Part shown: positions 36,171 to 44,263 of the stretch, piece by piece
Position numbering within the stretch: the first letter of the stretch is position 1
How the letters are laid out: every line of letters starts with the position of its first letter
Source: Hymenobacter terrestris
Lineage (GTDB): Bacteria > Bacteroidota > Bacteroidia > Cytophagales > Hymenobacteraceae
DNA: 64,000 nucleotides
Reading direction: 5' to 3'
Assembly: GCF_013377905.1 (NCBI RefSeq)
Contig: NZ_JABKAV010000009.1
Location: 1-64,000 of the forward strand
Made by a program: the position numbers and the translations under genes
The notes under the pieces: generated by a model
The model's input: only the letters and a program-made list of their open reading frames with translations
What the model was told of the DNA's origin: nothing
Databases searched by the model: none

Positions 36171-38120
36171 ATGCGTCGTTCGCTTTTCGTGCCGTTGGTG
36201 CTGCTACTAACCGCTGGTAGCCTTTCGCCGCGGCCGGCAGCTGCTCAGGCGCAGCTTAGCTCTTCCAATACCAAGGCCCGTAGTCTGTGGGATAAAGCAC
36301 AGGCGCAGGCCAAGGGCCGCGACTTCACCAAGGCCCTCGAAACGCTCGATCAGCTCACCCAGAAATTCCCGTCGTTGGGGCAGCCGTACCTGCTGCGGGG
36401 CTCTTTGCTGAAGGCCATGGGCGAAAACCAAGCGGCTTTTGATGCCTACCGGACAGGCCTGCCCAAGCTGCCCGTCGATGCGGCCCGGAGCAACGACTAC
36501 TTTCTGCTGGGTGAGCTGGCCATGAGCTTTGGCGACTATACCACGGCGGCCGATGCGTACCCGAAGTTCATCAAAACGGCTCCCAAAGGCCAGCGCAACA
36601 TCCCGCAGGCCAAGCGCCAGCTGCTCAACTGCGCGTTTGCGGCCCAGGCCATAGCCGCGCCCACCGGCCCCGAGCCCACCCGGCTGCCCGAGCCGCTTAA
36701 TACTTACCGGTTTCAGTACTTCCCGGTGCTCACGGCCGACAGCCGCTTTCTGCTTTTCACTGGCCGACCCACGGCTGCCAGCGACGAAAATCTGTTTGTG
36801 AGCCGCCAAAACCCCGACGGCACCATGGGCGAGCCGGCTTCCATCTCACCGGCCATCAACACCTCGTTCAACGAGGGGGCGGGTGCTATTTCCGGCGACG
36901 GTAAAACGCTGGTGTTTGCTTCCTGCGACCGGGCCAACTCGGTGGGCAACTGCGACCTGTATATCTCGCGGCGCACCGGTAATGCCTGGAGCAAGCCCGA
37001 AAACCTGGGCCGCAACGTAAACTCGCCCGAGTGGGACTCGCAGCCCACGCTTTCGGCCGATGGCCGCACACTGTATTTCACCAGCACCCGGCGCGGTGGA
37101 CAGGGCCAGGAGGATGTGTACATAACAACGCTCGACGAGCAAGGTAAATGGACGCCTGCCCGTAACTTGGGCACACCCGTGAACACGCCCGGCAAAGACA
37201 TGGCCCCGTTTATTCATGCCAGCGGCACTACGCTATACTATGTAACCGACGGACTGGTAGGCATGGGCGGGCTTGATATTTACCGCTGCGAACTGGTGTC
37301 TGATGGCAAGTGGGATGCGCCCCGCAACCTGGGCTACCCGCTCAATACGTTCGAAAATGAAGCGTCGCTGTTTATCAGTTCCGACAACCGCCGGGGCTTC
37401 TGCTCGCGCTGGCGTACGGCCGAGCCGGGCGTAAAGCGCCAGCGCGACCAGCCGGTAGAGCTGTACTCGTTTGAGACGCCTGCCAGCATCCGTGCCCGCG
37501 AAACCAGCACGTACGCCCAGGGCCGGGTGTTCGATGCCGTGACCAAAAAGCCCATTGCCGCCGACGTGCAGCTCTACGACCTCAACACCAACGAGCTGGT
37601 GCAGTACGTGAACTCCGACGCTGAAACCGGGGAGTATACCGTGGTGCTCAACGAGGGTCGCCAGTACGCCATGTACGCCGCCGCCGACAAATACCTTCTC
37701 CGTAGTCTGAGCTTTGATTACAGCAGCCGCCGCAGCTTCGACCCCCTCACTCTCGACCTCTACCTCGATCCGGTGGGTGCGGGCCGTAGCGTAGTGCTCA
37801 ACAATCTGTTCTTTGATGTGAGCCAGTACGAGCTCAAGCCCAAGTCGCGCACCGAACTCAAGCGGCTGGTGAGCTTCATGAAGCAATACCCCACCATTCA
37901 GGTGGAAGTATCGGGCCACACCGATGATGTGGGCTCCGACGATGACAACCTGGTGCTGTCGCAGAACCGGGCCAAATCGGTGTACCGCTATATGCTAAGC
38001 CAGGGTGTAGAGGCCGCTCGCCTGCGCTACAAGGGCTATGGCGAGGCCCGCCCGCTGGCTCCCAACGACTCCGAAGAAAACCGCCAGCAGAACCGCCGTA
38101 TCGAACTGCGGATTCTGTAG
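36171..38120 (+). CDS. TPR / beta-propeller / CRD / OmpA protein, PorE-like (type IX secretion)
   Basis: The 649-residue secreted protein has a signal peptide (LFVPLVLLLTAGSLS). A TPR region follows (about 35-160; WDKAQAQAKGRDFTKALETLDQL), then a propeller of PD40-type repeats (about 180-430; TLSADGRTLYFTSTRRGG and GDGKTLVFASC). Next comes a carboxypeptidase-regulatory-like domain (about 445-525; AQGRVFDAVTKKPIAADVQL). The C-terminus is an OmpA domain (about 535-649; VEVSGHTDDVGSDDDN and RLRYKGYGEARPLAPN). This order is that of PorE of Porphyromonas gingivalis, a periplasmic part of the type IX system that binds peptidoglycan. I did not see other por/gld genes here, so membership is inferred from architecture. 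Confidence 0.85.
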   Translation: MRRSLFVPLVLLLTAGSLSPRPAAAQAQLSSSNTKARSLWDKAQAQAKGRDFTKALETLDQLTQKFPSLGQPYLLRGSLLKAMGENQAAFDAYRTGLPKLPVDAARSNDYFLLGELAMSFGDYTTAADAYPKFIKTAPKGQRNIPQAKRQLLNCAFAAQAIAAPTGPEPTRLPEPLNTYRFQYFPVLTADSRFLLFTGRPTAASDENLFVSRQNPDGTMGEPASISPAINTSFNEGAGAISGDGKTLVFASCDRANSVGNCDLYISRRTGNAWSKPENLGRNVNSPEWDSQPTLSADGRTLYFTSTRRGGQGQEDVYITTLDEQGKWTPARNLGTPVNTPGKDMAPFIHASGTTLYYVTDGLVGMGGLDIYRCELVSDGKWDAPRNLGYPLNTFENEASLFISSDNRRGFCSRWRTAEPGVKRQRDQPVELYSFETPASIRARETSTYAQGRVFDAVTKKPIAADVQLYDLNTNELVQYVNSDAETGEYTVVLNEGRQYAMYAAADKYLLRSLSFDYSSRRSFDPLTLDLYLDPVGAGRSVVLNNLFFDVSQYELKPKSRTELKRLVSFMKQYPTIQVEVSGHTDDVGSDDDNLVLSQNRAKSVYRYMLSQGVEAARLRYKGYGEARPLAPNDSEENRQQNRRIELRIL

Positions 38121-38161
38121 CAGGCTCGCGCAACTGGCCGCCGCCAGCTGGTTTTGCCTCC

Positions 38162-38230
38162 AACTCCAATCGAAAAAAGGATAATTACGCGAGTAATTGC
38201 ACTTTTTTTGATTGGAGTTTTTCTTTTTTA
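38162..38230 (+). terminator. Composite terminator downstream of the PorE-like gene
   Basis: Outer arms of 18 bp with one mismatch (38162-38179 with 38202-38219) enclose an inner stem AATTAC-GCGA-GTAATT with a GNRA-type loop. A T-rich tail follows. It lies about 42 bp after the stop and is in an AT-rich gap. Confidence 0.85.
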
Positions 38231-38460
38231 TAGCACTATCATCAATCTGATAATGAGATGTTTAATCAATATGTATAAAAGTTATTGATTAGAATAGTGA
38301 TAAAAAAACATTTTATAGTTTAATAATTTGGTGTACATTTGATTATTCCCACAAAGCAGACGGCGCTTGTGGGAGTAGTGGTAACACTCCTTTAATAGGA
38401 GGCATTCCGCTACCAACAGCCCTAAACATTCATCTTCCAACCCTTTCTCCCTCTTTTGCC

Positions 38461-38829
38461 ATGAAGAAAGTTGCACTTTTCGTCTGCCTGCTTATTGCCG
38501 CTCCGGGTGTTATCCTGGCAGCTTCGCGCGCCGACAACCCTACCAGCATTACGGCCCGCGCTACGGCCCTCACCCGCGCCATTTCCGACCGTATCCGGCT
38601 CGATGAAGGCCAGTACCTGCGGCTCAAGCAACTCAATATCCGTATGCTTAGCGAGCAGGAGGAGTTGAAGTCCCGCTTCGCCGCTGAGCAGCCAATGCTC
38701 GACCAGCGCCTGGCCGATGCCCAGCTCTACTACGAAATGGCCCTGCTTGATATGTTGCGGCCCGCCCAACGGTCTTTGTTCGACCAGCACCGCGCCAGCA
38801 TGACGGCCATGGGTACGCTGTCGAAATAG
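38461..38829 (+). CDS. Spy/CpxP-like secreted protein, paralogue 1
   Basis: The 122-residue protein has a signal peptide (MKKVALFVCLLIAAPGVILA). The mature part is an all-helical chain: ATALTRAISDRIRLDEGQYLRLKQLN near residues 35-60, then a charged helix and a final LRPAQRSLFDQH. The L-x-x-x-Q pattern resembles the LTxxQ motif of Spy/CpxP periplasmic chaperones, so a periplasmic folding role is plausible. The gene has a 340-bp AT-rich upstream region, of which 38162-38230 is the terminator of the previous gene. Two small hairpins (38347-38374 and 38387-38401) lie in its leader. A closely related gene follows at 39005. Confidence 0.72.
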   Translation: MKKVALFVCLLIAAPGVILAASRADNPTSITARATALTRAISDRIRLDEGQYLRLKQLNIRMLSEQEELKSRFAAEQPMLDQRLADAQLYYEMALLDMLRPAQRSLFDQHRASMTAMGTLSK

Positions 38830-38843
38830 TAAGCTTGAGCTGC

Positions 38844-38873
38844 CACGGCTCGACTCCCTGGAGTTGGGCCGTG
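38844..38873 (+). terminator. Hairpin after paralogue 1
   Basis: CACGGC and GCCGTG at the ends close an inner ACTCC/GGAGT stem. It lies 15 bp after the stop and has no T-run. Confidence 0.5.
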
Positions 38874-39004
38874 AGCTAAGCTGACAACAGCATCCGAAGT
38901 AAAACAAATATTGCTTATGTCATATTTGTTTAGTATCTTGATAAGACAATTTTGGACAGTGAAGTTGGACGGGTGCTGATTTTTCCACCAAACCTTCTAC
39001 AACT

Positions 39005-39370
39005 ATGAAAAACGTGCTTACTCTACTGGGCCTCGCACTGCTGATGTCCTCCGGAACTCCTACTGTGGCCCAGGCCGATGGCGGGGGCACAACAATGGGC
39101 GAGCGGGCTACGGCCATGACCTGGCGTATTGCCGAGCGCACTCAGCTCAGCGAAGGCCAATACGTCAAGTTGCGCCGCCTCAACGTTGGGCTGCTCTCCG
39201 AAATGGCAACGCTGCGCAACCAGCTCAAAGCCGAGCCTGCAAACCTCGACCAGGCCCTATCCGATCTGCTGCAGCGCTACGAGTGGGATGTAGCAGCCCT
39301 GCTGCAACCCAAGCAGCTCGCCGTCTACGATGGTATCAAATCTGAATTTACGGCTGTCAATATCCGCTGA
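39005..39370 (+). CDS. Spy/CpxP-like secreted protein, paralogue 2
   Basis: The 121-residue product matches paralogue 1 in length and pattern. A signal peptide (MKNVLTLLGLALLMSSG) is followed by RATAMTWRIAERTQLSEGQYVKLRRLN, a long charged helix with LLQRYEWDV, and a final LQPKQLAVYD. The EGQY and L-x-x-x-Q positions align with paralogue 1 at the same distance. The gene lies 175 bp after it on the same strand with its own AT-rich leader, so it may be a tandem duplicate with separate regulation. It converges on gltA through a bidirectional terminator. Confidence 0.72.
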   Translation: MKNVLTLLGLALLMSSGTPTVAQADGGGTTMGERATAMTWRIAERTQLSEGQYVKLRRLNVGLLSEMATLRNQLKAEPANLDQALSDLLQRYEWDVAALLQPKQLAVYDGIKSEFTAVNIR

Positions 39371-39424
39371 TTGACAGTTCTTTACCGGGTATTACTTCAG
39401 GTAACGCTCGAATAATTTGACAAT

Positions 39425-39454
39425 AAAAAAAGCCCGCATAAGCGGGCTTTTTTT
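39425..39454. terminator. Bidirectional terminator between the Spy-like gene and gltA
   Basis: A 7-bp GC stem (AGCCCGC with GCGGGCT) is flanked by A-run and T-run on opposite sides, which extends the stem and suits both directions. Confidence 0.88.
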
Positions 39455-39507
39455 ATGCAGGACTACATGGACTGCGAACCGGCTGAGCCGGCCCACAGTG
39501 CCGTAGT

Positions 39508-40803
39508 TTAGGCATTACGCTGGTCGATGGCCACGTAGTCGCGCTCGGTTTCACCCACGTAAATCTGGCGCGGACGGCCGATAGGCTCCTTGTTCTCACG
39601 CATTTCCTTCCACTGGGCAATCCAGCCGGGCAGGCGGCCCAGGGCGAACATTACCGTGAACATTTCGGTCGGGATGCCGATGGCCTTGTAGATGATGCCC
39701 GAATAGAAGTCTACGTTCGGGTAGAGCTTGCGCTGAACGAAATAATCGTCGGTGAGGGCGGCCTGCTCCAGCTCCTTGGCAATCTTGAGCAGAGGGCTGG
39801 CTTCGAGGCCCAGGGCCTTGAGCACGTCGTCGGCGGCCTTTTTGATGATGGTGGCGCGGGGGTCGAAGTTCTTGTATACCCGGTGGCCGAAGCCCATCAG
39901 GCGGAACGAGTCGTCCTTGTCCTTGGCCTTGTCAATCCATTTCTGGGTGTCGCCACCGTCGCGCTCAATGCTTTCGAGCATCTCCACTACTTCCTGGTTG
40001 GCGCCGCCGTGCAGCGGGCCCCACAGGGCGTTGATACCGGCCGAAACCGAGCCGTAGAGCGAGGCGTTGGCCGAACCCACGAGGCGCACCGTTGAGGTGG
40101 AGCAGTTCTGCTCGTGGTCGGCGTGCAGAATGAGCAGCTTGTTGAGCGCCTTCACCACTACGGGGTTGATGGCATACTTCTCCGTAGGGAAGCTGAACAT
40201 CATGTAGAGGAAGTTGGAGCAGTAATCGAGGTCGTTGCGCGGGTAGTTGAGCGGGTGACCCATGTTGTTCTTGTAGGTCCAGGCCGCGATGGTCGAAATC
40301 TTGGCCATCAACCGGATTACATTCAGGTCGATTTCCTCCTTGCTCAGGTCGGGCGAAACGCTTTCGGGGTAGAAGGCGGTGAGCGAGCAGATAAGGGAGC
40401 TTAGAATGGCCATTGGGTGGGCCGCCGACGGAAAGCCGTCGAAAATCTTGCGCACGTCTTCGTGCACCAGCGTGTGCTGCGTGATTTTCTCGCTGAATGC
40501 GTCGAGCTCAGTCTGAGTAGGCAGTTTGCCGTAAATCAGCAGGTAAGCAACTTCAATAAAAGTGGAGTTTTCGGCCAGCTGCTCAATTGGATAGCCGCGG
40601 TAGCGCAGGATGCCTTCTTCGCCGTCGAGGAAGGTGATGGCGCTTTTGCAGGCTCCTGTGTTCTTGTAGCCGGGGTCGATGGTTACGTAGCCCGTCTGGT
40701 CGCGGAGCTTGCTGATGTCGAAGGCCTTTTCGTGCTCAGTGCCTTCAATTACGGGGAGTGTGTACGACTGCCCGTTGAGCGTCAGTTCAGCAGATTCTGC
40801 CAT
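39508..40803 (-). CDS. gltA: Citrate synthase
   Basis: The 431-residue type II enzyme condenses acetyl-CoA and oxaloacetate at the entry of the citric-acid cycle. It shows the N-terminal strand region of the hexameric bacterial form (VTIDPGYKNTGACKSAITFLDGEEGILRYRGYPIEQLAE). The active-site His residues lie in HADHEQNCSTSTVRLVGSANA and GPLHGGANQEV, with MGFGHRVYKNFDPRA and the Asp region NVDFYSGIIYKAIGIP. Length is normal. A box reading TATCTTTA lies 37 bp upstream with a TTG about 17 bp before it. It stands as a single gene. Confidence 0.97.
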   Translation of the reverse strand: MAESAELTLNGQSYTLPVIEGTEHEKAFDISKLRDQTGYVTIDPGYKNTGACKSAITFLDGEEGILRYRGYPIEQLAENSTFIEVAYLLIYGKLPTQTELDAFSEKITQHTLVHEDVRKIFDGFPSAAHPMAILSSLICSLTAFYPESVSPDLSKEEIDLNVIRLMAKISTIAAWTYKNNMGHPLNYPRNDLDYCSNFLYMMFSFPTEKYAINPVVVKALNKLLILHADHEQNCSTSTVRLVGSANASLYGSVSAGINALWGPLHGGANQEVVEMLESIERDGGDTQKWIDKAKDKDDSFRLMGFGHRVYKNFDPRATIIKKAADDVLKALGLEASPLLKIAKELEQAALTDDYFVQRKLYPNVDFYSGIIYKAIGIPTEMFTVMFALGRLPGWIAQWKEMRENKEPIGRPRQIYVGETERDYVAIDQRNA

Positions 40804-40840
40804 AAAGCGTAGGTTGAAAAGTGGGGGTACAGGGCGAATT

Positions 40841-40848
40841 TAAAGATA
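40841..40848 (-). promoter_or_regulatory. Promoter box for gltA
   Basis: On the minus strand it reads TATCTTTA, in line with TAnnTTTR. A TTG lies about 16-17 bases before it, close to the usual -33 place. Confidence 0.5.
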
Positions 40849-41049
40849 ATAACCGGCAAGCGGGCAACCCGGCCGGCGGTTACTGGCTATAGTACAACCC
40901 GAACAGGATGGTTGTTCGCCATTTCACCTGACGCAAAGAAACGGCGCAGGGCCGATAAATACGGCATTAAGCCCGTTTTTTTACGACTTGTCCGGCCTTT
41001 TTTTGCATTATGGTGCCCAAACCGCGTCACCATTCTATTTCCGCACGCT

Positions 41050-41949
41050 ATGCACTACGCTACCCTGGGTACCACTGATTTGCAAGTAAGCCGCTTGGGC
41101 TTCGGCGGCATGTCGTTGGGGGATGATATGGCCGCCGACCGCCGCCTGCTCGATGAAGCGCGGGCCGGTGGCATCACCCTTTTCGACACGGCCGACCTGT
41201 ACGAGCACGGCCGCAATGAGGAGCTGTTCGGTACTGCCTTCCGCCACTGCCGCGCCCAGGTGGTGCTGGCCACCAAAGTGGGCAACCAGCGGCGGCCCGA
41301 TGGCCAGGGGTGGGACTGGAACCCCTCGGGCGCCTACATCCGGCAGGCCGCCGAAGCCAGCCTGCGCCGCCTCCAAACCGACTATCTCGACCTGTATCAA
41401 TTACACGGCGGCACCCTTGATGACCCGCTTGATGAGGTAGTTGAAGCCTTCGAGCGGTTGCGGGAGCAGGGCAAAATCCGGCACTACGGTATTTCCTCCA
41501 TCCGGCCCAACGTCATCCGGCGCTACGTGCCCGGCACCGGCCTCAGCAGCGTCATGCTGCAGCTCAGCCTGCTCGACCAGCGCCCATTGGAAGCCGTGCT
41601 GCCCCACCTGGCTGCCCACGGAGTAGGCGTGCTGGCCCGCGGGGCGCTGGCCCAGGGCCTGCTGGTCGGCAAGCCCGCCCGCGAGTATCTAAACCAACCG
41701 GTTGGGGCCGTACAGGCAGCAGCAGCTGCCGTGGCCGCTGTGGCCAAGCGCCTGCAACGCCCGCCCGCCGAGGTGGCTGGCCGCTTCGTGCTCGATACGC
41801 CGGGCGTAACGGCCACCGTACTCGGCATCCGGACCGCCGCGCAGCTGGCCGAAGCCTTGCAACTGGCCCGGAGCGCGCCGCTGCCGCCCGATGTCCGCCA
41901 CGAACTGTTGCAGGCCGCACCGGCCAACACCTACCAGGAGCACCGCTAG
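41050..41949 (+). CDS. Aldo/keto reductase
   Basis: The 299-residue NADPH-dependent TIM-barrel enzyme starts MHYATLGTTDLQVSRLGFGGMSLG. It keeps the catalytic Asp and Tyr region (LFDTADLYEHGRNEELFG), the Lys in VVLATKVGNQRR, and the DYLDLYQLHG His. The cofactor region at the C-terminus (VTATVLGIRTAAQLAEAL) is a little unlike the usual GASKVEQL form. The substrate is unknown. The ATG at 41050 begins at the first barrel strand; the longer frame from 40912 is likely non-coding. It converges on mnmE with only 13 bases between the two stops. Confidence 0.9.
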   Translation: MHYATLGTTDLQVSRLGFGGMSLGDDMAADRRLLDEARAGGITLFDTADLYEHGRNEELFGTAFRHCRAQVVLATKVGNQRRPDGQGWDWNPSGAYIRQAAEASLRRLQTDYLDLYQLHGGTLDDPLDEVVEAFERLREQGKIRHYGISSIRPNVIRRYVPGTGLSSVMLQLSLLDQRPLEAVLPHLAAHGVGVLARGALAQGLLVGKPAREYLNQPVGAVQAAAAAVAAVAKRLQRPPAEVAGRFVLDTPGVTATVLGIRTAAQLAEALQLARSAPLPPDVRHELLQAAPANTYQEHR

Positions 41950-41962
41950 GGTCCGGCATATC

Positions 41963-43354
41963 TTACTTGCCGATACAGAACTGAGTGAAGATGCTGGTAA
42001 GTAGGTCGTCGGAGCTGATTTCGCCGGTTATCTGGCCCAGGGCGCCCAAGGCGTGGCGCAGGTCGGCAGCCAGCAGCTCGGTGCCGCCGCCGGTGCTCAG
42101 GCCCACCAGCACGGCGTCGAGGTGGCGGTCGGCTTGCTCGAGGCTGCGGGCGTGGCGCAGGTTGGTAACGATGGTGCTGGCCCCAGTCTGGTCGAGGCCG
42201 TTGAGGCGCACCCGGGCCAGCAGGGCGGCGCGCAATTCCTCAATACCGATGCCCTGGCCGGCAGCCAACAGCAGCGTGTCGGGCCGGGAATGGAAGGGGG
42301 CAGCCTGGGCTTCAGAAGCCAGGTCTAGCTTGTTACCCACGGCCAGTACGCCCACGCCGGCGGGCAGGTTTAGCGCTTCAATTTCCGCGTGAAGCTCAGC
42401 CGGAGAAGTTGTCGAAAGGTCAAACAGATACACGACCAGCGCCGCCTGCTGCACTCGCTGACGGGTGCGCTCCACACCCAGGGCTTCCACCACGTCGGTG
42501 GTGTCGCGCAGGCCGGCCGTATCTACGAACCGGAATCGGATGCCCTCGATGCTCACCTCATCCTCAATCAGGTCACGGGTAGTGCCGGCCACCTCCGACA
42601 CTATGGCGCGGTCTTCGTTGAGCAGGGCGTTGAGCAGGGTGCTTTTACCGGCGTTGGGCCGGCCGGCAATAACGGTGGTCACTCCGTTTTTGATGACGTT
42701 GCCTAGCTCGAAGGAGCGCAGCAACCGGCGTACCAGCGCCTGCACTTCCTGCAGCAGCACTACCAGCCCGGTGCGGTCGGCAAACTCCACGTCTTCTTCT
42801 CCAAAGTCGAGCTCCAACTCCAGCAACGCTGCGAAGTGCACCAGCTGGCTGCGTAGCTCCCGCAGCTCGCGCGAAAAGCCGCCCCGCATCTGGCGCAACG
42901 CTACCTGGTGGCTTAAGGCCGAGTCGGCGGCAATCAGGTCGGCTACAGCTTCGGCCTGGGCTAAGTCGAGGGCGCCGTGCAGGAAGGCGCGCTTGGTGAA
43001 CTCGCCGGCTTCGGCCAGGCGGGCGCCGTGGCGCAGCAGCAGCGCCAGCACCTGCCGCACAATGTAGTCGGAGCCGTGGGTGCTGATTTCCACCACGTCT
43101 TCGCGGGTGTAGGAGTTCGGGCCGCGGTAGAGCGACACGACAACCTCATCCAGAATCTGCGCGCCGTCGCGTAGGGTGCCGTAGTGGAGTGTGTGGCCGG
43201 GCTGCTCGGCCAGGCGCTTGCCGGCAAATACCTCGTCGGTAATGGTAATAGCCTGCGGGCCCGAGAGGCGCACCAAGGCAATTGCGCCGGCGCCGGGCGG
43301 CGTGGAGAGGGCGACGATGGTATCGGAAAGGGAGAGGGGCAGGTCGGCGGCCAC
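41963..43354 (-). CDS. mnmE: tRNA uridine-5-carboxymethylaminomethyl GTPase MnmE
   Basis: The 463-residue protein works with MnmG to modify U34 of certain tRNAs. The N-terminal tetrahydrofolate-binding domain starts DTIVALSTPPGAGAIALVRLSG. A helical domain surrounds the G domain, which has GRPNAGKSTLLNAL (G1), the DTAGLR switch, and VGNKLDL (G4). The final residues are CIGK, with the Cys of the family's C-terminal FCIGK motif. The start at 43354 is standard, with a TACCTTTG promoter box close upstream. It is the last gene in the minus-strand run from the DtxR regulator. Confidence 0.97.
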   Translation of the reverse strand: MAADLPLSLSDTIVALSTPPGAGAIALVRLSGPQAITITDEVFAGKRLAEQPGHTLHYGTLRDGAQILDEVVVSLYRGPNSYTREDVVEISTHGSDYIVRQVLALLLRHGARLAEAGEFTKRAFLHGALDLAQAEAVADLIAADSALSHQVALRQMRGGFSRELRELRSQLVHFAALLELELDFGEEDVEFADRTGLVVLLQEVQALVRRLLRSFELGNVIKNGVTTVIAGRPNAGKSTLLNALLNEDRAIVSEVAGTTRDLIEDEVSIEGIRFRFVDTAGLRDTTDVVEALGVERTRQRVQQAALVVYLFDLSTTSPAELHAEIEALNLPAGVGVLAVGNKLDLASEAQAAPFHSRPDTLLLAAGQGIGIEELRAALLARVRLNGLDQTGASTIVTNLRHARSLEQADRHLDAVLVGLSTGGGTELLAADLRHALGALGQITGEISSDDLLTSIFTQFCIGK

Positions 43355-43377
43355 GGCGGTTGGGTGTGATGGGGCCG

Positions 43378-43385
43378 CAAAGGTA
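43378..43385 (-). promoter_or_regulatory. Promoter box for mnmE (TACCTTTG)
   Basis: An exact TAnnTTTG match on the minus strand, 23 bases before the ATG at 43354. Confidence 0.55.
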
Positions 43386-43401
43386 CGGCGGGTTGAAATC
43401 T

Positions 43402-43484
43402 AAAGAGAGCAAGTAAAAAGTAAAAGCCGTAGAACGAGCATGATGCTGACGTTCTACGGCTTTTACTTTTTACTTGCTCTCTTT
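43402..43484. repeat. Perfect 35-bp inverted repeat between the DtxR gene and mnmE
   Basis: Arms at 43402-43436 and 43450-43484 are exact complements around a 13-base loop that holds AGCATGATGCT, itself a small palindrome. It begins 11 bp after the regulator's stop in the minus-strand direction and can form a very stable terminator hairpin. The A/T-rich arm ends (AAAAAGTAAAAG) are shared in style with the element at 44171-44256. Confidence 0.85.
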
Positions 43485-43495
43485 GACTTTCAGCG

Positions 43496-44155
43496 TTAAT
43501 CCGTCAGCATCAGGTTACGGCTTACCTCGGCTGAAATGAGCTGCTTGCCTTCCTGGTTGATTCTGATTTCAAGCGAATTATCAAACAGAATCTTATCCAT
43601 GACTTCAATGTGGGTGCCGAGACCTACGCCCACCTTGTCGAGGTACTGCAGAAAGGGGGCGGAGGTGTTCCGGACGGATACCACGCGGCCCTGCTCGCCG
43701 GGGCGCAGATCGGCCAGCAGGCGGTGTTCGGGGCGGTGCAGTACACCCTCGGCCGTCGGAATCGGGTCGCCGTGGGGGTCGAGCTGCGGAAAGCCCAGGA
43801 ACTCGTCGAGGCGGCGCACCAGCAACTCGGAGTCGACATGCTCCATCTGCTCGGCCACATCATGCACCTCATCCCAGTGAAACCCGAAGTGCTGAACCAG
43901 AAACACCTCCCAGAGCCGGTGCTTACGGATGGTGGCCAGCGCCACGCGCTGCCCGGCCTCGGTGAGCGTAACGCCCCGGTAGCGGGTGTAGTTGACGAGG
44001 CCCTTCTCGCCGAGGCGCCGCAGCATATCAGTCACCGAAGCGGGCCGGGTCTGCAACTCCTCGGCGACGCTGTTGGTACTTACCTCGGTGCCTGGCTGAA
44101 ACTCCGAGAGTTTATAAACGGCTTTCAGGTAGTTTTCCTCAGTGAAGCTGGGCAT
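43496..44155 (-). CDS. DtxR/MntR-family metal-dependent transcriptional regulator
   Basis: The 219-residue protein has the iron-dependent-repressor helix-turn-helix at the front (YLKAVYKLSEF...STNSVAEELQTRPASVTDMLRRLGEKGLV). A metal-binding and dimerisation domain follows, with HRLWEVFLVQHFGFHWDEVHDVAEQMEHV, and a C-terminal FeoA/SH3-like domain (about 150-219). In relatives it represses uptake of Mn or Fe when the metal is plentiful. No metal-uptake gene is next to it; the metal ATPases are more than 30 kb away. It is bracketed by two long inverted repeats, so it is likely a single-gene transcript. Confidence 0.9.
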   Translation of the reverse strand: MPSFTEENYLKAVYKLSEFQPGTEVSTNSVAEELQTRPASVTDMLRRLGEKGLVNYTRYRGVTLTEAGQRVALATIRKHRLWEVFLVQHFGFHWDEVHDVAEQMEHVDSELLVRRLDEFLGFPQLDPHGDPIPTAEGVLHRPEHRLLADLRPGEQGRVVSVRNTSAPFLQYLDKVGVGLGTHIEVMDKILFDNSLEIRINQEGKQLISAEVSRNLMLTD

Positions 44156-44170
44156 GCGTGTTGAATTAAA

Positions 44171-44256
44171 AATTAAGAATTAAAAGTTAAAAATTGGCCG
44201 TTGACTGGCTGGCATGATGAGGTGAACGGCCCATTTTTAACTCGTAACTTTTAATT
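44171..44256. repeat. Imperfect 32-bp inverted repeat between fabH and the DtxR gene
   Basis: Arms at 44171-44202 and 44225-44256 match at about 27 of 32 positions. The loop contains GGCATGATGAGG, which shares GCATGATG with the loop of the element at 43402-43484. It lies just past the fabH stop on the minus strand and probably terminates fabH. Confidence 0.65.
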
Positions 44257-44263
44257 GAAAAGC

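Noticed and set aside
38120-38460. AT-rich gap checked for a tRNA or small gene
   Set aside because: It holds a composite terminator and leader hairpins, but no cloverleaf and no frame of note.
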